In this document: positions 1-8,486 of the stretch, piece after piece
Numbering within the stretch: position 1 is the first letter of the stretch
Layout of the letters: each line of letters begins with the position of its first letter
NCBI GenBank assembly: GCA_021414005.1
Contig: JAIOPH010000019.1
Coordinates: 62,001 to 126,000, forward strand
Origin: Chthoniobacter sp.
GTDB lineage: Bacteria; Verrucomicrobiota; Verrucomicrobiia; Chthoniobacterales; Chthoniobacteraceae
Reading direction: 5' to 3'
Length of the DNA stretch: 64,000 bases
Notes under the pieces: model-generated
The model's database searches: none
Told to the model about the DNA's origin: nothing
What the model saw: only the letters and a program-made list of their open reading frames with translations
Made by a program: the position numbers and the translations under genes

Positions 1-2034
1 GCCTTCCGCGAATTCCCGCGCGTGGTTTTCCTTCGCGGCGTGAAATTCGGTGGTGACCGTCTGGTAAGTTTGGCGGAGTTCGGCGAGTTCAGCAGTGCGC
101 TCCCGGACTTGGCGTTCGAGGTCGGCACGCGCGGCTTCCGCGTCGGCGAGCGCGCTCGCGCGAGCGGTCTCCGCCTCGGCGAGTTGCGCGGCCAGCGTGC
201 CCCGGTCACTCTCCAGCTTGCCGTGCCGGGCGTGCAATTCGCCGTGGATCGCAGTCACCGCCTCGTGCTCCTGCCGCGCGGTGGCCAACTCGGCCATCAG
301 GGTGTCACGTTCGGCGGTCCAGGCAGCGGTGTGGTGTTTGAGGTCGGCCAAAAGTTTCCCGGCATCTTGCTGCGCGGCTTCGCGCTCGGCGCTGACTTTT
401 TGCAGTTCAGTCTGCAGCACCGCGATGGTGGCATTGCCGGTCGTGCGCGCGGTTTCGAGTTCGCGCGTCAGGTTGGCGTGCGCCTCGCTCAATTCCGCGT
501 TTGTGCCCACGCCGGTCGCGAGCTGCGCGTGCAGCGCGGCCTTTTCCTGCGTGAGCGCGTCACGCTCGGCGAGGAGCGCCTTGATGCGCTCGCGATAGTT
601 TTCGATGTCGGCCTCGAACTGCTCAAGCGCGCGGCCTTCCCAAGCCTCGGCTGCGGGCGCCGCCGCGGGCGCGGGGGCGGGAACCTCGACCACGCGGGTG
701 CGTACGGACTCGAGTTCCGCGATGAGCTGTTCGCGCGCGGCATGCGCGGCGGTGAGTTTCTGCCGCACGTCCTGCAACGTACGTGCAGCTTCGGCGTCGC
801 GCTGCTGCTGAGTCGCTTCGAAATCATTTTTCTGCGCCAGGAGCAGGCCCTCGATTTTCTCCGCGTTCTCCTGAGCCGTCCGCTCGGCCGTCGCGAGCGC
901 GCGCTCCAACTGAAGCTTCGCCTCCTTCTCCCGTCCGAGTTCGAGCGCCGAGTCGCGCTGGCTGGATTCCAGCGAGGCCACCTGCTGCTGCAATTCAGTG
1001 AGCTCGTTCTGCTGCTCTTTCGTCGAACGCCCGCTCGCCTTGCCGCCGGAAAGCTCGGTGACCTGCTTGCCGAGCGCGACATTCGCCTCGCGCACTTTCG
1101 CCAGACTATCCGAAGCCTTGGCCGCCACTTCTTTTTGAAACGAAATCTGGCCCGCAGCGTCGTCGGCCTCCTTTTTCAGCCGCATCATTTCCGAGACAAA
1201 ACGCTGTCTCTCCTCGACGGCCCGCTGACGTTCCTGAGCGAAAATCTTCACCTGCCGCTCGTGCTCGCCTTTCGCCCGGCGGAGCTGCGCGCGCATGGCG
1301 TCGCGAGCGCGAAGCAATTCCTCGCGCGTAAGCTTTTCGTCGTCGAGCAGCGGAGAATGCAGCGCCGCGTCGCTGTCCGCCGCAGAGATCACGGGCGGCA
1401 GTTCGGCGGCTTGTGCCGCGACGGCTGGCATACTCGCGGCGGCCCCCTCCGGTGCCTGCGGCGGCACGTCCTCCGCCGGTTCCGGGGTACCGGTGATCTC
1501 ACCGAGGCCGGGGACAATGTTGCGGGCGGCGCGGCGGTTGCGGAGCTTTTCAGCGAGCGCTGCGGCGGCCTCGGGAGTCAGGCCGCCAGGCAGCGCCGAC
1601 GACGACGGCACGGCGCGCGCCCCGGCGAGCATCCGCATGACTTTTTGCCACGGGAAACGAATCTCCGTCTCGTCCGAAGCTAAAACTTCCTCGCGAAAAA
1701 CCTCGGGCGCGCGGCGGTAAATCTCCGAGAGCCGGATGCTCGTCTGGCCGCGCGCGATGCGGTCGGCCAGCTCTCCGATATCAAAGGCCAGCTTGGTGCC
1801 CGCCTGATGCGGACCGGCATGCAGAAGTTGGGGGAGAATACGCGGAAGGAAATCGCCGAGTTCGAGCTCGATGTCGTGTTTCGTCTCGACGGTGCGCGGC
1901 AGCGGTTCCGCCGGAAGAAATGTTGCCACGGGTGTCGCTGGTCGGGTTTCGGCGATCTTTACCGCAGGTTTGGTCTCCTTTGGCGGCGCAGAATCCTCCT
2001 GTGCCTTGCGCTTAAAACGTTCGAGGAATGACAT
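1..2034 (-). CDS. Coiled-coil protein, C-terminus outside window
   Basis: The reading frame is open from an ATG at 2034-2032 to base 1 (678 codons, no stop), so the protein is cut by the window edge. Residues 1-60 are basic then proline-rich. Residues about 50-130 form a compact segment with ELGDFLPRILPQLL, then IARGQTSIRLSEIYRRAPEVF and EIRFPWQKV, which looks like a small folded domain. After a Pro/Ala linker (about 150-230), residues about 235 onward are almost all heptad-type Ala/Glu/Lys/Arg/Gln sequence without membrane segments, i.e. a very long coiled coil. I recognise no named family; a structural or scaffold role is inference. No Shine-Dalgarno is seen before the ATG. hflX lies 75 bases upstream on the same strand. 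The long plus-strand frame across this stretch is an antisense shadow. Confidence 0.75.
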   Translation of the reverse strand, partial: MSFLERFKRKAQEDSAPPKETKPAVKIAETRPATPVATFLPAEPLPRTVETKHDIELELGDFLPRILPQLLHAGPHQAGTKLAFDIGELADRIARGQTSIRLSEIYRRAPEVFREEVLASDETEIRFPWQKVMRMLAGARAVPSSSALPGGLTPEAAAALAEKLRNRRAARNIVPGLGEITGTPEPAEDVPPQAPEGAAASMPAVAAQAAELPPVISAADSDAALHSPLLDDEKLTREELLRARDAMRAQLRRAKGEHERQVKIFAQERQRAVEERQRFVSEMMRLKKEADDAAGQISFQKEVAAKASDSLAKVREANVALGKQVTELSGGKASGRSTKEQQNELTELQQQVASLESSQRDSALELGREKEAKLQLERALATAERTAQENAEKIEGLLLAQKNDFEATQQQRDAEAARTLQDVRQKLTAAHAAREQLIAELESVRTRVVEVPAPAPAAAPAAEAWEGRALEQFEADIENYRERIKALLAERDALTQEKAALHAQLATGVGTNAELSEAHANLTRELETARTTGNATIAVLQTELQKVSAEREAAQQDAGKLLADLKHHTAAWTAERDTLMAELATARQEHEAVTAIHGELHARHGKLESDRGTLAAQLAEAETARASALADAEAARADLERQVRERTAELAELRQTYQTVTTEFHAAKENHAREFAEG

Positions 2035-2108
2035 AGGGAAAGACGGTAGCAAAAACTAACTAGCAACTTCCAGTCCCGACTACCCCGCCAAACCGCGTTT
2101 TCGCCCGA

Positions 2109-3425
2109 CTATTTTTCCCACGCCTCAAGGGGCGCGGCAGCCTTCCCCTCTCCACCGACGACAAACGCCGCGCAGCTCTCCGCGAGGCGCGCCGGGATAA
2201 CAGCGGTCAGCCGCACCGCCTCGCCTTCGTATTCCGTATGCAGGATGCGCCCGAGCCGGTGAATGCTGGCGAGCAGTGCGCCTTCGCGCTGCGGCACCAG
2301 CAGATCACACGTCACCGCGCCGCCATCGGCCATCTCGGCCATGCGCGCGATCAGTTCGTCGAGCCCCTCGCCCGTCTGGACGGAAATGAAAAGCGCATCC
2401 GGAAAATGTCGCCGATGCACCGCGAGCGTGGCGTCGTCGGCCACCTTGTCGATCTTGTTGAAGACGACCAGCGTTCGCTTTTCATCCGCGCCCAGTTCGG
2501 CAAGGACGCGCCGGGTGGTCTGGTAAAATTCCATGACCTGCGGCTGCGAGGCGTCGAGCAGATGAATGAGAAAGTCCGCCAGCGCGGATTCCTCGAGCGT
2601 GGCGTGAAAGGCCTCGACGAGCCGGTGCGGGAGTTTGCGGACAAAACCGACGGTGTCGGTGAGCAGCAGCGGCTGCTTGTTCGGCAGCGCAATCTTGCGC
2701 GTAGTTGTGTCGAGCGTGGCAAAGAGCTTGTCCTCGACGAGCACGTCCGCGCCAGTGAGGCGGCGGAGCAGCGAAGACTTGCCGGCATTCGTGTAGCCCA
2801 CGATCGCGGCGTTCGGCACCGGCGTGCGCTTACGGTCCTTGCGCTGCGTGGCGCGGGCTTCACGCACGGTTTCGAGGTCGCGTTTGCAGCGGTCGATGTT
2901 TCCCCGGATGCGCCGCTTGTCCTGCTCGAGCTGCGTCTCGCCTTCGCCCCGCGCGCCGATGCCTCCGCCCTGTCGGACGAGGTGCGTCCAGCCGCGGGTG
3001 AGCCTGGGCATTTGGTATTCCATCTGCGCCAGCTCCACCTGCAAGCGCGCCTCGCGCGTCTGCGCCCGCTTCGCGAAAATATCGAGGATCACCTCCTGCC
3101 GGTCGATCACTGTGAGGCCCGCCAGCGTCTCCCAATTCCGCTGCTGGCTGGGCGAGAGTTCGTTATCGAAAATGATCACGTCGCACCGCTGCTCCTTCGC
3201 CCGCGCCACGATTTCGTCCGCCTTGCCGGTGCCGATGAGCAGCCTCGGGTGCTGCTCGCGGTGATAAACGAGCATCCGGTCGATCACCGGCACGCCGAGC
3301 GTATTAACCAGCTCCTCGAGTTCCTCCAGCAGGCTCGTCGCCTCGTCGCGCATGGCCGGCTCCACGTAGGCACCCACCAGCAGCGCACGCTCCACCATGT
3401 TCCCATTGTCTTTGTTTTCAGTCAT
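2109..3425 (-). CDS. hflX: GTPase HflX
   Basis: Ribosome-associated GTPase of the Obg-HflX group, 438 residues. HflX binds 50S/70S particles and in several bacteria splits stalled or heat-damaged ribosomes. Visible motifs are the HflX N-terminal domain (about 10-195) with the glycine-rich GGGIGARGEGETQLE stretch, Walker A GYTNAGKS (210-217), DTVG (257-260) and NKID (323-326), followed by a C-terminal domain. I chose ATG at 3425 rather than the longer frame to 3467 because GGGAG sits about seven bases upstream and the family begins near here. It lies between the prepilin peptidase and the coiled-coil gene on the same strand, with short gaps, so co-transcription is possible. Confidence 0.95.
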   Translation of the reverse strand: MTENKDNGNMVERALLVGAYVEPAMRDEATSLLEELEELVNTLGVPVIDRMLVYHREQHPRLLIGTGKADEIVARAKEQRCDVIIFDNELSPSQQRNWETLAGLTVIDRQEVILDIFAKRAQTREARLQVELAQMEYQMPRLTRGWTHLVRQGGGIGARGEGETQLEQDKRRIRGNIDRCKRDLETVREARATQRKDRKRTPVPNAAIVGYTNAGKSSLLRRLTGADVLVEDKLFATLDTTTRKIALPNKQPLLLTDTVGFVRKLPHRLVEAFHATLEESALADFLIHLLDASQPQVMEFYQTTRRVLAELGADEKRTLVVFNKIDKVADDATLAVHRRHFPDALFISVQTGEGLDELIARMAEMADGGAVTCDLLVPQREGALLASIHRLGRILHTEYEGEAVRLTAVIPARLAESCAAFVVGGEGKAAAPLEAWEK

Positions 3426-3497
3426 CGGGCTCCCACCGTACTCACCCCGGCACCTTGCGCCAAGCATTGCCCACGCTTTCTACCGCCAGTAAAAAAC

Positions 3498-4634
3498 CTA
3501 CAACGCCGCCGGCATTGTGAAATGCCAGTACCACCGCACCAGTTCCGGCCCGGCGAAGAGCCACAGCAAAGCGCCGAGCGCGAGGTACGGGCCAAAGGGA
3601 AGCTTCGTGGACCACTCGCGCCGTCCGACCGCAATCGTCGCCACGCCGATCACCGCGCCAAACATGGACGCGCTCATGATCGTGAAAGCGACCGCCTTCC
3701 ACCCGAGGAACGCCCCGATGCACGCGATGAACTTCACGTCGCCAAAACCCATCGCCTCGCGCGGCAGCGTGACCTCGGTGACCTCGCCGCGAAACTCGTC
3801 CACCTTCATCAGTTCCCACTTGCGCCCGCCGAAATGCAGCCATTCGCACTCGCAGCGCACCCCGACCTTTTCAAAGCGCTCGCCATCAATCTCGATCCAC
3901 AGGCACCGCAGGAGGAGCTGCTCATTTCCGCGATGGAAGAACTCGCTCCACAGCATCGCGTCCTCCCCCACCCGCAAGTCCGCCTCGTCGCCGCGTCGCA
4001 CCCACGAGAGCGGCTCCGGTTTGGTGAAAGTCAGCCGCTTTTTTCCGAAGGCCATCTTGCCTAGCTGCACCACCAGCCAGAGCGCGCCATAGCCCGCACC
4101 CGCGCCGACCAGCGACCACAGCCCGCCCGCGAAATTGCTCGTCTGCCCATGCAGCGTGGGAATCGCAAAACTCAACACGACGCCTGCGATGGTGCCGCCG
4201 ATGGTAATTTCGTCCGGGATGATGAAGTGCTCGAAATCAATGAACGTGGCGACGATGAATAGCGCGGCCATGATCCAGTACGGCAGCGCCAGCACCCACG
4301 CCTGTGGCGGCCAGCCCGGCGCGCCCCACGTCCACACTTTCAGCCAGATGCCGAGAAAGAGCAGCCCGGTGAGCAACTCCACGCCGAAGTAGCGGAAGGA
4401 AATCCGCGCCCGGCAGTTCGCGCACCGCCCGCGCAGGAAGAGCCAGGTAAAGAGCGGGATATTGTGGTGTAGCGGAATCTGGTATTTGCAGCTCGGGCAA
4501 AAGGAGCGCTTCGGCTCATTGACCGACAGGCCCAACGGTAATCGGTAAATGCAGACATTGAGAAACGAGCCAATGCACGCGCCGAGCGTGAACGCGAACG
4601 CGGCGAAGAGATTGTCGTAAAAGGGCGGGAGCAC
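3498..4634 (-). CDS. Type IV prepilin peptidase (A24) with inserted domain
   Basis: Integral membrane aspartic peptidase and N-methyltransferase that matures prepilins and pseudopilins of type IV pili or type II secretion (PilD/GspO family). It shows the paired cytoplasmic zinc motif C46xxC49 and C71xxC74, the methyltransferase-type N-terminus (GSFLNVCIYRLP), and the two aspartate motifs, FIDFEHFIIPDE (Asp133) and GFGD (Asp299). At 378 residues it is longer than the usual 250-290. The excess is a soluble segment of about 90 residues (roughly 200-290) between the two catalytic aspartates, containing CLWIEIDG and VRCECEW. A pseudopilin substrate candidate lies at 7121-7519. No other pilus gene is in the window. 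Confidence 0.92.
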   Translation of the reverse strand: MLPPFYDNLFAAFAFTLGACIGSFLNVCIYRLPLGLSVNEPKRSFCPSCKYQIPLHHNIPLFTWLFLRGRCANCRARISFRYFGVELLTGLLFLGIWLKVWTWGAPGWPPQAWVLALPYWIMAALFIVATFIDFEHFIIPDEITIGGTIAGVVLSFAIPTLHGQTSNFAGGLWSLVGAGAGYGALWLVVQLGKMAFGKKRLTFTKPEPLSWVRRGDEADLRVGEDAMLWSEFFHRGNEQLLLRCLWIEIDGERFEKVGVRCECEWLHFGGRKWELMKVDEFRGEVTEVTLPREAMGFGDVKFIACIGAFLGWKAVAFTIMSASMFGAVIGVATIAVGRREWSTKLPFGPYLALGALLWLFAGPELVRWYWHFTMPAAL

Positions 4635-4699
4635 CGGCGCGATGGAAAGCCGCCGCCGTGCCGCACGTCAATCCGCGAAAGCCCGGCGCGATGCCTGCC

Positions 4700-5305
4700 T
4701 CAAGCTCCTTTGGCCGCCCGGCGCTTCTTCACCGGCTCCGGCACCAATAAGCCCGCGAGTTCGCCGACGAAGCCGCCCGGCCCGTCGTCCGCCGCGCCCG
4801 ACCCGCGGCTTTTCCGGGGCGGCGGGCTGAGGAGAGACTCCGCCATGAAGGGGATCGCCACTCCGTCGCGGCGCATTTTGCGAAGGGTGATGTCCACAAC
4901 GTCGGCGAGCACGTAGCGGTCGAGGATACGGGCGATGGCATTGCGCACGTCGAGCATGAGCATGCGGAGGCCGCAGTGGGCTTCGTCCGGGCAGGAGCAG
5001 CGCTCGTAGGCGGTCACGCTCACGCAGGAGATGGGCGCGAGCGGGCCATCGATGAGGCGGATGACCTGGCCGAGACTAATCTCGCGGGCGGACCGGGCGA
5101 GGAAATAACCGCCGGCCTTGCCTCGCTTCGTCTCGATGTAACCGCCGCCGCGGAGCTGGGTGAGGATTTGCTCGAGAAACTTCACCGGCAGGCGCTCCTT
5201 GGCGACCAGTTCGCCGATCTTCAGCAGCGGGCGCCCGAGTTCCTGGGCGATGCCAAAGTCGATGAGTGCGCGCAGAGCATATTCCCCGCGTTTGGAAAGT
5301 TTCAT
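4700..5305 (-). CDS. Rrf2-family transcriptional regulator
   Basis: 201 residues. Residues 1-70 form the Rrf2 winged helix (MKLSKRGEYALRAL start, then GGYIETKRGKAGGYFLAR wing). Cys94, Cys103, Cys105 and Cys111 lie in the region where IscR/NsrR-type members bind an iron-sulfur cluster, so redox or Fe-S sensing is likely; the spacing is not identical to IscR. The C-terminal tail (about 155-201) is Pro/Gly/Lys-rich and probably disordered. The gene follows tRNA-Gln by 60 bases and precedes the prepilin peptidase. Fe-S genes (IscU-like, SufT) lie 13-15 kb away, so a regulatory link is only a suggestion. Confidence 0.9.
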   Translation of the reverse strand: MKLSKRGEYALRALIDFGIAQELGRPLLKIGELVAKERLPVKFLEQILTQLRGGGYIETKRGKAGGYFLARSAREISLGQVIRLIDGPLAPISCVSVTAYERCSCPDEAHCGLRMLMLDVRNAIARILDRYVLADVVDITLRKMRRDGVAIPFMAESLLSPPPRKSRGSGAADDGPGGFVGELAGLLVPEPVKKRRAAKGA

Positions 5306-5334
5306 GAGCCGCGCAGGCTAAACCGCACGCGCCC

Positions 5335-5351
5335 GGCGGGACAAGCCCGCC
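5335..5351 (-). repeat. GC-rich hairpin between tRNA-Gln and the Rrf2 gene
   Basis: Perfect 6-bp arms GGCGGG and CCCGCC around a 5-base loop, located in the 60-base gap between the tRNA 3' end and the regulator start. There is no T-tract, so it is not a canonical terminator; it could serve 3' processing of the tRNA. Confidence 0.35.
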
Positions 5352-5365
5352 CCTTGCGCCAAGCG

Positions 5366-5436
5366 CTGTCCCGCATGGATTCGAACCATGACAAAGGGCT
5401 TCAAAGACCCTTGTGCTACCATTACACCACGGGACA
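5366..5436 (-). tRNA. tRNA-Gln (anticodon UUG)
   Basis: 71-base cloverleaf read on the minus strand. The acceptor 5' arm TGTCCCG (from 5436) pairs fully with CGGGACA, giving a U1-A72 pair as usual for bacterial tRNA-Gln, with discriminator G73. The D-arm contains the AATGGTA loop. The anticodon stem AGGGT/GCCCT encloses loop CTTTGAA with anticodon TTG. The T-arm is CATGG-TTCGAAT-CCATG. CCA is not encoded. It is the only tRNA gene I find in the window. Confidence 0.95.
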
Positions 5437-5504
5437 TTTCGCGGAGCGGGGCTGGAAGTTACAAAGCCGCCAAGGGAGCGCAATGTGAAATGCGGAGCCG
5501 CAAA

Positions 5505-7043
5505 TCATCCCCGCATCAGACGATTCTCCCCGGTCATCTCCGCTGGCTGCGGCACGCCGAGCAGCGCGAGCAAAGTGGGCGCGACGTCCGCGAGCCGACC
5601 GCTACCAATGCCGGCGGCCGGCTGAGGCGAGACGTGGAGAAAGTGGACGAGGTTCGTGGTGTGCGCGGTGTTGGGCGAGCCGTCGGCGTTGCGCATCTGC
5701 TCGCAGTTGCCGTGGTCGGCGGTGATGAGGAGCTGCCCGCCGAGCGCGAGCGTTTTCTCCACCACCTGCCGCACGCAATCGTCGATGGTCTCGACGGCTT
5801 TGATCCCCGCCGCGACGACGCCGGTGTGGCCGACCATGTCGGGGTTGGCGAAGTTCAGGATGACCAAATCGTACTCCGGCAGCGCGGCGACCACGCGCGC
5901 GGTGACCTCGGGCGCGCTCATCTCGGGCTTGTAGTCGTAGGTCGGCACGTCCTTGGGCGACGGCACGATGATCCGGTCCTCGCCCGCGAATGGTTCCTCG
6001 ACGCCGCCGTTAAAAAAGAACGTCACATGCGGATATTTCTCCGTCTCGGCAATGCGGAGTTGCCGCAGCCCGGCGGCGCTGACGACCTCTCCGAGGATGT
6101 TTTTCAGCGACTGCGCCCCGAAGACCACGGGGCAGCCGTAGGTTTCGTCGTACTCCGTCAGCGTCACATAATGCACCGCGGGCACGACCTCGCGGTCGAA
6201 GCCCGCGAAGTCCTTTTCCAGAAACGCCCGCGAGAGCTGCCGCGCGCGGTCGGCGCGGAAATTGAACCACAGCACCACGTCGCCATCGCGCACGCGCTGC
6301 TCATCGGCGTGGCTGAAAATAATCGGCTGGAGAAACTCATCGCCGCGCGGCTCCTGCGCGTAGGCCGCGCGCACGGCGACACTCGGCGAGTCGTGCGAAA
6401 CCGGACCGCGCCCGAGCACGATAGCGTCCCACGCCAATTTGTTACGCTCCCAGCGCTGGTCGCGGTCCATGGCGAAATAGCGCCCGATGACTGTGGCGAT
6501 GCGCGCCCCGCTCGGACGCAACCCCTCTTCCACCCGCCCCAGAAAGTCCGCGCCGCCCGTGGGCGACGTGTCGCGGCCGTCCGTGATGGCATGCACGAGA
6601 ATGTCGCCCACGCCCGCACTTTTCGCCGCCGCCGCCAGCGCGATGAGGTGCTCCTGATGCGAGTGGACGCCGCCATCGCTGACCAGCCCGAGCAGGTGCA
6701 ACCGGCTGCCGCGCGCCTGCGCGAACGCCGTCTGCAGCACCTTGTTGGTCGCGAGTTCGCCGTCGAGAATCGCCTTATTGATCCGCGTGAGATCCTGATA
6801 GACCACGCGGCCCGCGCCGAGATTCAGGTGGCCGACCTCGGAGTTGCCCATCTGCCCGGCGGGCAAACCCACATCCATTCCGCTCGCGGTGAGCGTGCCG
6901 TGCGGGTAGGTGGCGTAGAGGTGATCGTGAAAAGGGGTGCGCGCGAGCAGCGTCGCGTCACCGTTCTCCACGGCTTGGGCGCGACCGCCGGGGTTGATGC
7001 CCCAGCCGTCGCGAATGATCAGCACCACGGGTTTTTTCGGCAT
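5505..7043 (-). CDS. gpmI: 2,3-bisphosphoglycerate-independent phosphoglycerate mutase
   Basis: Cytosolic metalloenzyme interconverting 3- and 2-phosphoglycerate in glycolysis and gluconeogenesis. 512 residues, the normal length. The alkaline-phosphatase-type metal sites are visible: N-terminal VLIIRDGWG, the phosphoserine region QMGNSEVGHLNLGAG, and C-terminal LITADHGNCEQM with a following THT-like region (NTAHTTNLVHF). I prefer ATG at 7043 because the family starts just before the RDGWG motif. A TTG seven codons upstream (7064) is also in frame, and neither has a convincing ribosome site. The neighbouring pseudopilin gene is on the same strand. Confidence 0.95.
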   Translation of the reverse strand: MPKKPVVLIIRDGWGINPGGRAQAVENGDATLLARTPFHDHLYATYPHGTLTASGMDVGLPAGQMGNSEVGHLNLGAGRVVYQDLTRINKAILDGELATNKVLQTAFAQARGSRLHLLGLVSDGGVHSHQEHLIALAAAAKSAGVGDILVHAITDGRDTSPTGGADFLGRVEEGLRPSGARIATVIGRYFAMDRDQRWERNKLAWDAIVLGRGPVSHDSPSVAVRAAYAQEPRGDEFLQPIIFSHADEQRVRDGDVVLWFNFRADRARQLSRAFLEKDFAGFDREVVPAVHYVTLTEYDETYGCPVVFGAQSLKNILGEVVSAAGLRQLRIAETEKYPHVTFFFNGGVEEPFAGEDRIIVPSPKDVPTYDYKPEMSAPEVTARVVAALPEYDLVILNFANPDMVGHTGVVAAGIKAVETIDDCVRQVVEKTLALGGQLLITADHGNCEQMRNADGSPNTAHTTNLVHFLHVSPQPAAGIGSGRLADVAPTLLALLGVPQPAEMTGENRLMRG

Positions 7044-7120
7044 AAGGCCGACGGTTTCGCACAAACCCTCGGTAACGTCAAAGGCTCACCGCCCGGAACC
7101 TCCATTCCGCACGGCACGTC

Positions 7121-7519
7121 CTATTTGAACGGCGACCAGAACTCCGCCGGGGCCACGTCGGACAGAGCGTTGAAGGTGAAAGTCGAGACCTTTGGGCCCG
7201 TATCCACCGTGAACGGGCCATAAGCCTGACCAAAGACGTCCCGCCCCGAAACGCTGAGCTTGTTCATCGTTTTGAGAAACGGCTTCACATCCGAGAATAC
7301 CGCTACGTCACCCGCCTTCTTATTGTTTTCAAAAGCCCACTGGTCGAGTGCGCCGTCGAGCACCCGCAGTTCATCCAGAGTTTTCATCGCCTGCGTCCGC
7401 TTGCGTGCGCGGATGACGTTATTGACGGCCATCGCGGCGATCATGGCGATGATGGCGACGACAATCATGATCTCGACGAGCGTGAAACCGGCGCGTCGGT
7501 TGAGAGGCGAAATTTGCAT
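7121..7519 (-). CDS. Type IV pilin-like / type II secretion pseudopilin
   Basis: 132 residues with a class III signal peptide: short basic leader MQISPLNRRAG, then F+1TLVEIMIVVAIIAMIAAMAV with Glu at +5. This is the substrate motif of prepilin peptidase, and such a peptidase is encoded at 3498-4634. After the hydrophobic helix comes RKRTQAMKTLDELRVLDGALDQWA, typical of GspG/GspH-like minor pseudopilins, and a C-terminal globular part of about 85 residues with GPFTVDTGPKVS. An upstream in-frame ATG at 7561 would add 14 residues without pilin logic, so I chose 7519. It is an isolated pseudopilin, as is common in Verrucomicrobiota and Planctomycetota (family knowledge). Confidence 0.85.
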   Translation of the reverse strand: MQISPLNRRAGFTLVEIMIVVAIIAMIAAMAVNNVIRARKRTQAMKTLDELRVLDGALDQWAFENNKKAGDVAVFSDVKPFLKTMNKLSVSGRDVFGQAYGPFTVDTGPKVSTFTFNALSDVAPAEFWSPFK

Positions 7520-7643
7520 GGTGGGTGGTGGGCTGAAAGATTCTGCCCTCCTGAAAAGCAAAACCCGTTCTCACGCCGGGAAGTTTCTGCTGCTTGCTTC
7601 ACCGAAGCCGGGCGGCTATCCCGCTCGGTCACGCTTCTCGCCT

Positions 7644-8486
7644 TTGAAAACCACCCCGTCGCTCATCACGGTCGCCCGCCTCTGCCAGGCGGCGCGGGGG
7701 CCGGTGGTGCTGGTGCCGACGATGGGCGCGCTGCACCGGGGGCACGCGACGCTGATCGAAAAGGCGCGGTCGCTGGCGGGGCGGGAGGGGTTGGTGGTGG
7801 TGAGCATTTTTGTGAACCCGACGCAGTTTGGGCCGAAGGAGGATTTTTCCCGGTATCCGCGGCCGTTTGCGGCGGATCGGAAGTTGTGCGCGGCGCACGG
7901 GGCGGACGTTATTTTTCATCCGACGGCGGAGGCGATGTATCCGGCGGGAAATTCCACGCTGGTGGATGAAACGGATGTGTCGGCGGTGCTCTGCGGGGCG
8001 TCGCGGCCGGGGCATTTCCGTGGGGTTTGCACGGTGGTGCTGAAGCTTTTCCAGATCACCCAGCCGGATATGGCCGTGTTCGGGCTGAAGGATTTCCAGC
8101 AGTGCGCGGTGATCCGCCGGATGGTGCGCGACCTGAACGTGCCGGTGCGGATCGTGCCGGTGGCGACGGTGCGGGAGGCGGACGGGCTGGCGCTGAGTTC
8201 GCGCAACCGCTACCTGACCGCCGCGGAGCGCGCCCAGGCCCCGGTGCTGCGGCGCGCGCTGCTCGCGGCGTCGGCCGCTTTCCACACCGGCGAAACCCGC
8301 GCCGCGAAACTCCGCCAGCTCATTTTGAAAACCCTCGCCGCCGCTCCCCTCGCCCGCCCCGACTACGTGGAAATCGCCGACGCCGACACGCTGCGCCCGG
8401 TCCGCGAGGTGCGGCGCGGCACGGTGTTCGCGCTGGCGGTTTTCTTTGGCCAGACGCGGCTGATCGACAACCTGTGGCTGCGATGA
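7644..8486 (+). CDS. panC: Pantothenate synthetase
   Basis: Condenses pantoate and beta-alanine using ATP to make pantothenate, the precursor of coenzyme A. The motifs are clear: VLVPTMGALHRGH (HIGH-type nucleotidyl motif), SIFVNPTQFGPKEDFSRYPR, the pantoate-binding GASRPGHFRGVCTVVLKLF, FGLKDFQQ, and the KMSKS-like region GLALSSRNRYL. Family length (about 280 residues) and the N-terminal alignment point to the TTG at 7644 as start. ATG codons further upstream (for example 7518) would add unrelated residues overlapping the divergent pseudopilin gene. No Shine-Dalgarno is evident. The stop overlaps the nadB start. Confidence 0.92.
   Translation: MKTTPSLITVARLCQAARGPVVLVPTMGALHRGHATLIEKARSLAGREGLVVVSIFVNPTQFGPKEDFSRYPRPFAADRKLCAAHGADVIFHPTAEAMYPAGNSTLVDETDVSAVLCGASRPGHFRGVCTVVLKLFQITQPDMAVFGLKDFQQCAVIRRMVRDLNVPVRIVPVATVREADGLALSSRNRYLTAAERAQAPVLRRALLAASAAFHTGETRAAKLRQLILKTLAAAPLARPDYVEIADADTLRPVREVRRGTVFALAVFFGQTRLIDNLWLR

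Noticed and set aside
22..1683. 553-codon plus-strand frame
   Set aside because: It is antisense to the coiled-coil gene; the minus-strand frame is open across the whole region with heptad periodicity and sensible composition, while this one reads like GC-rich shadow sequence.
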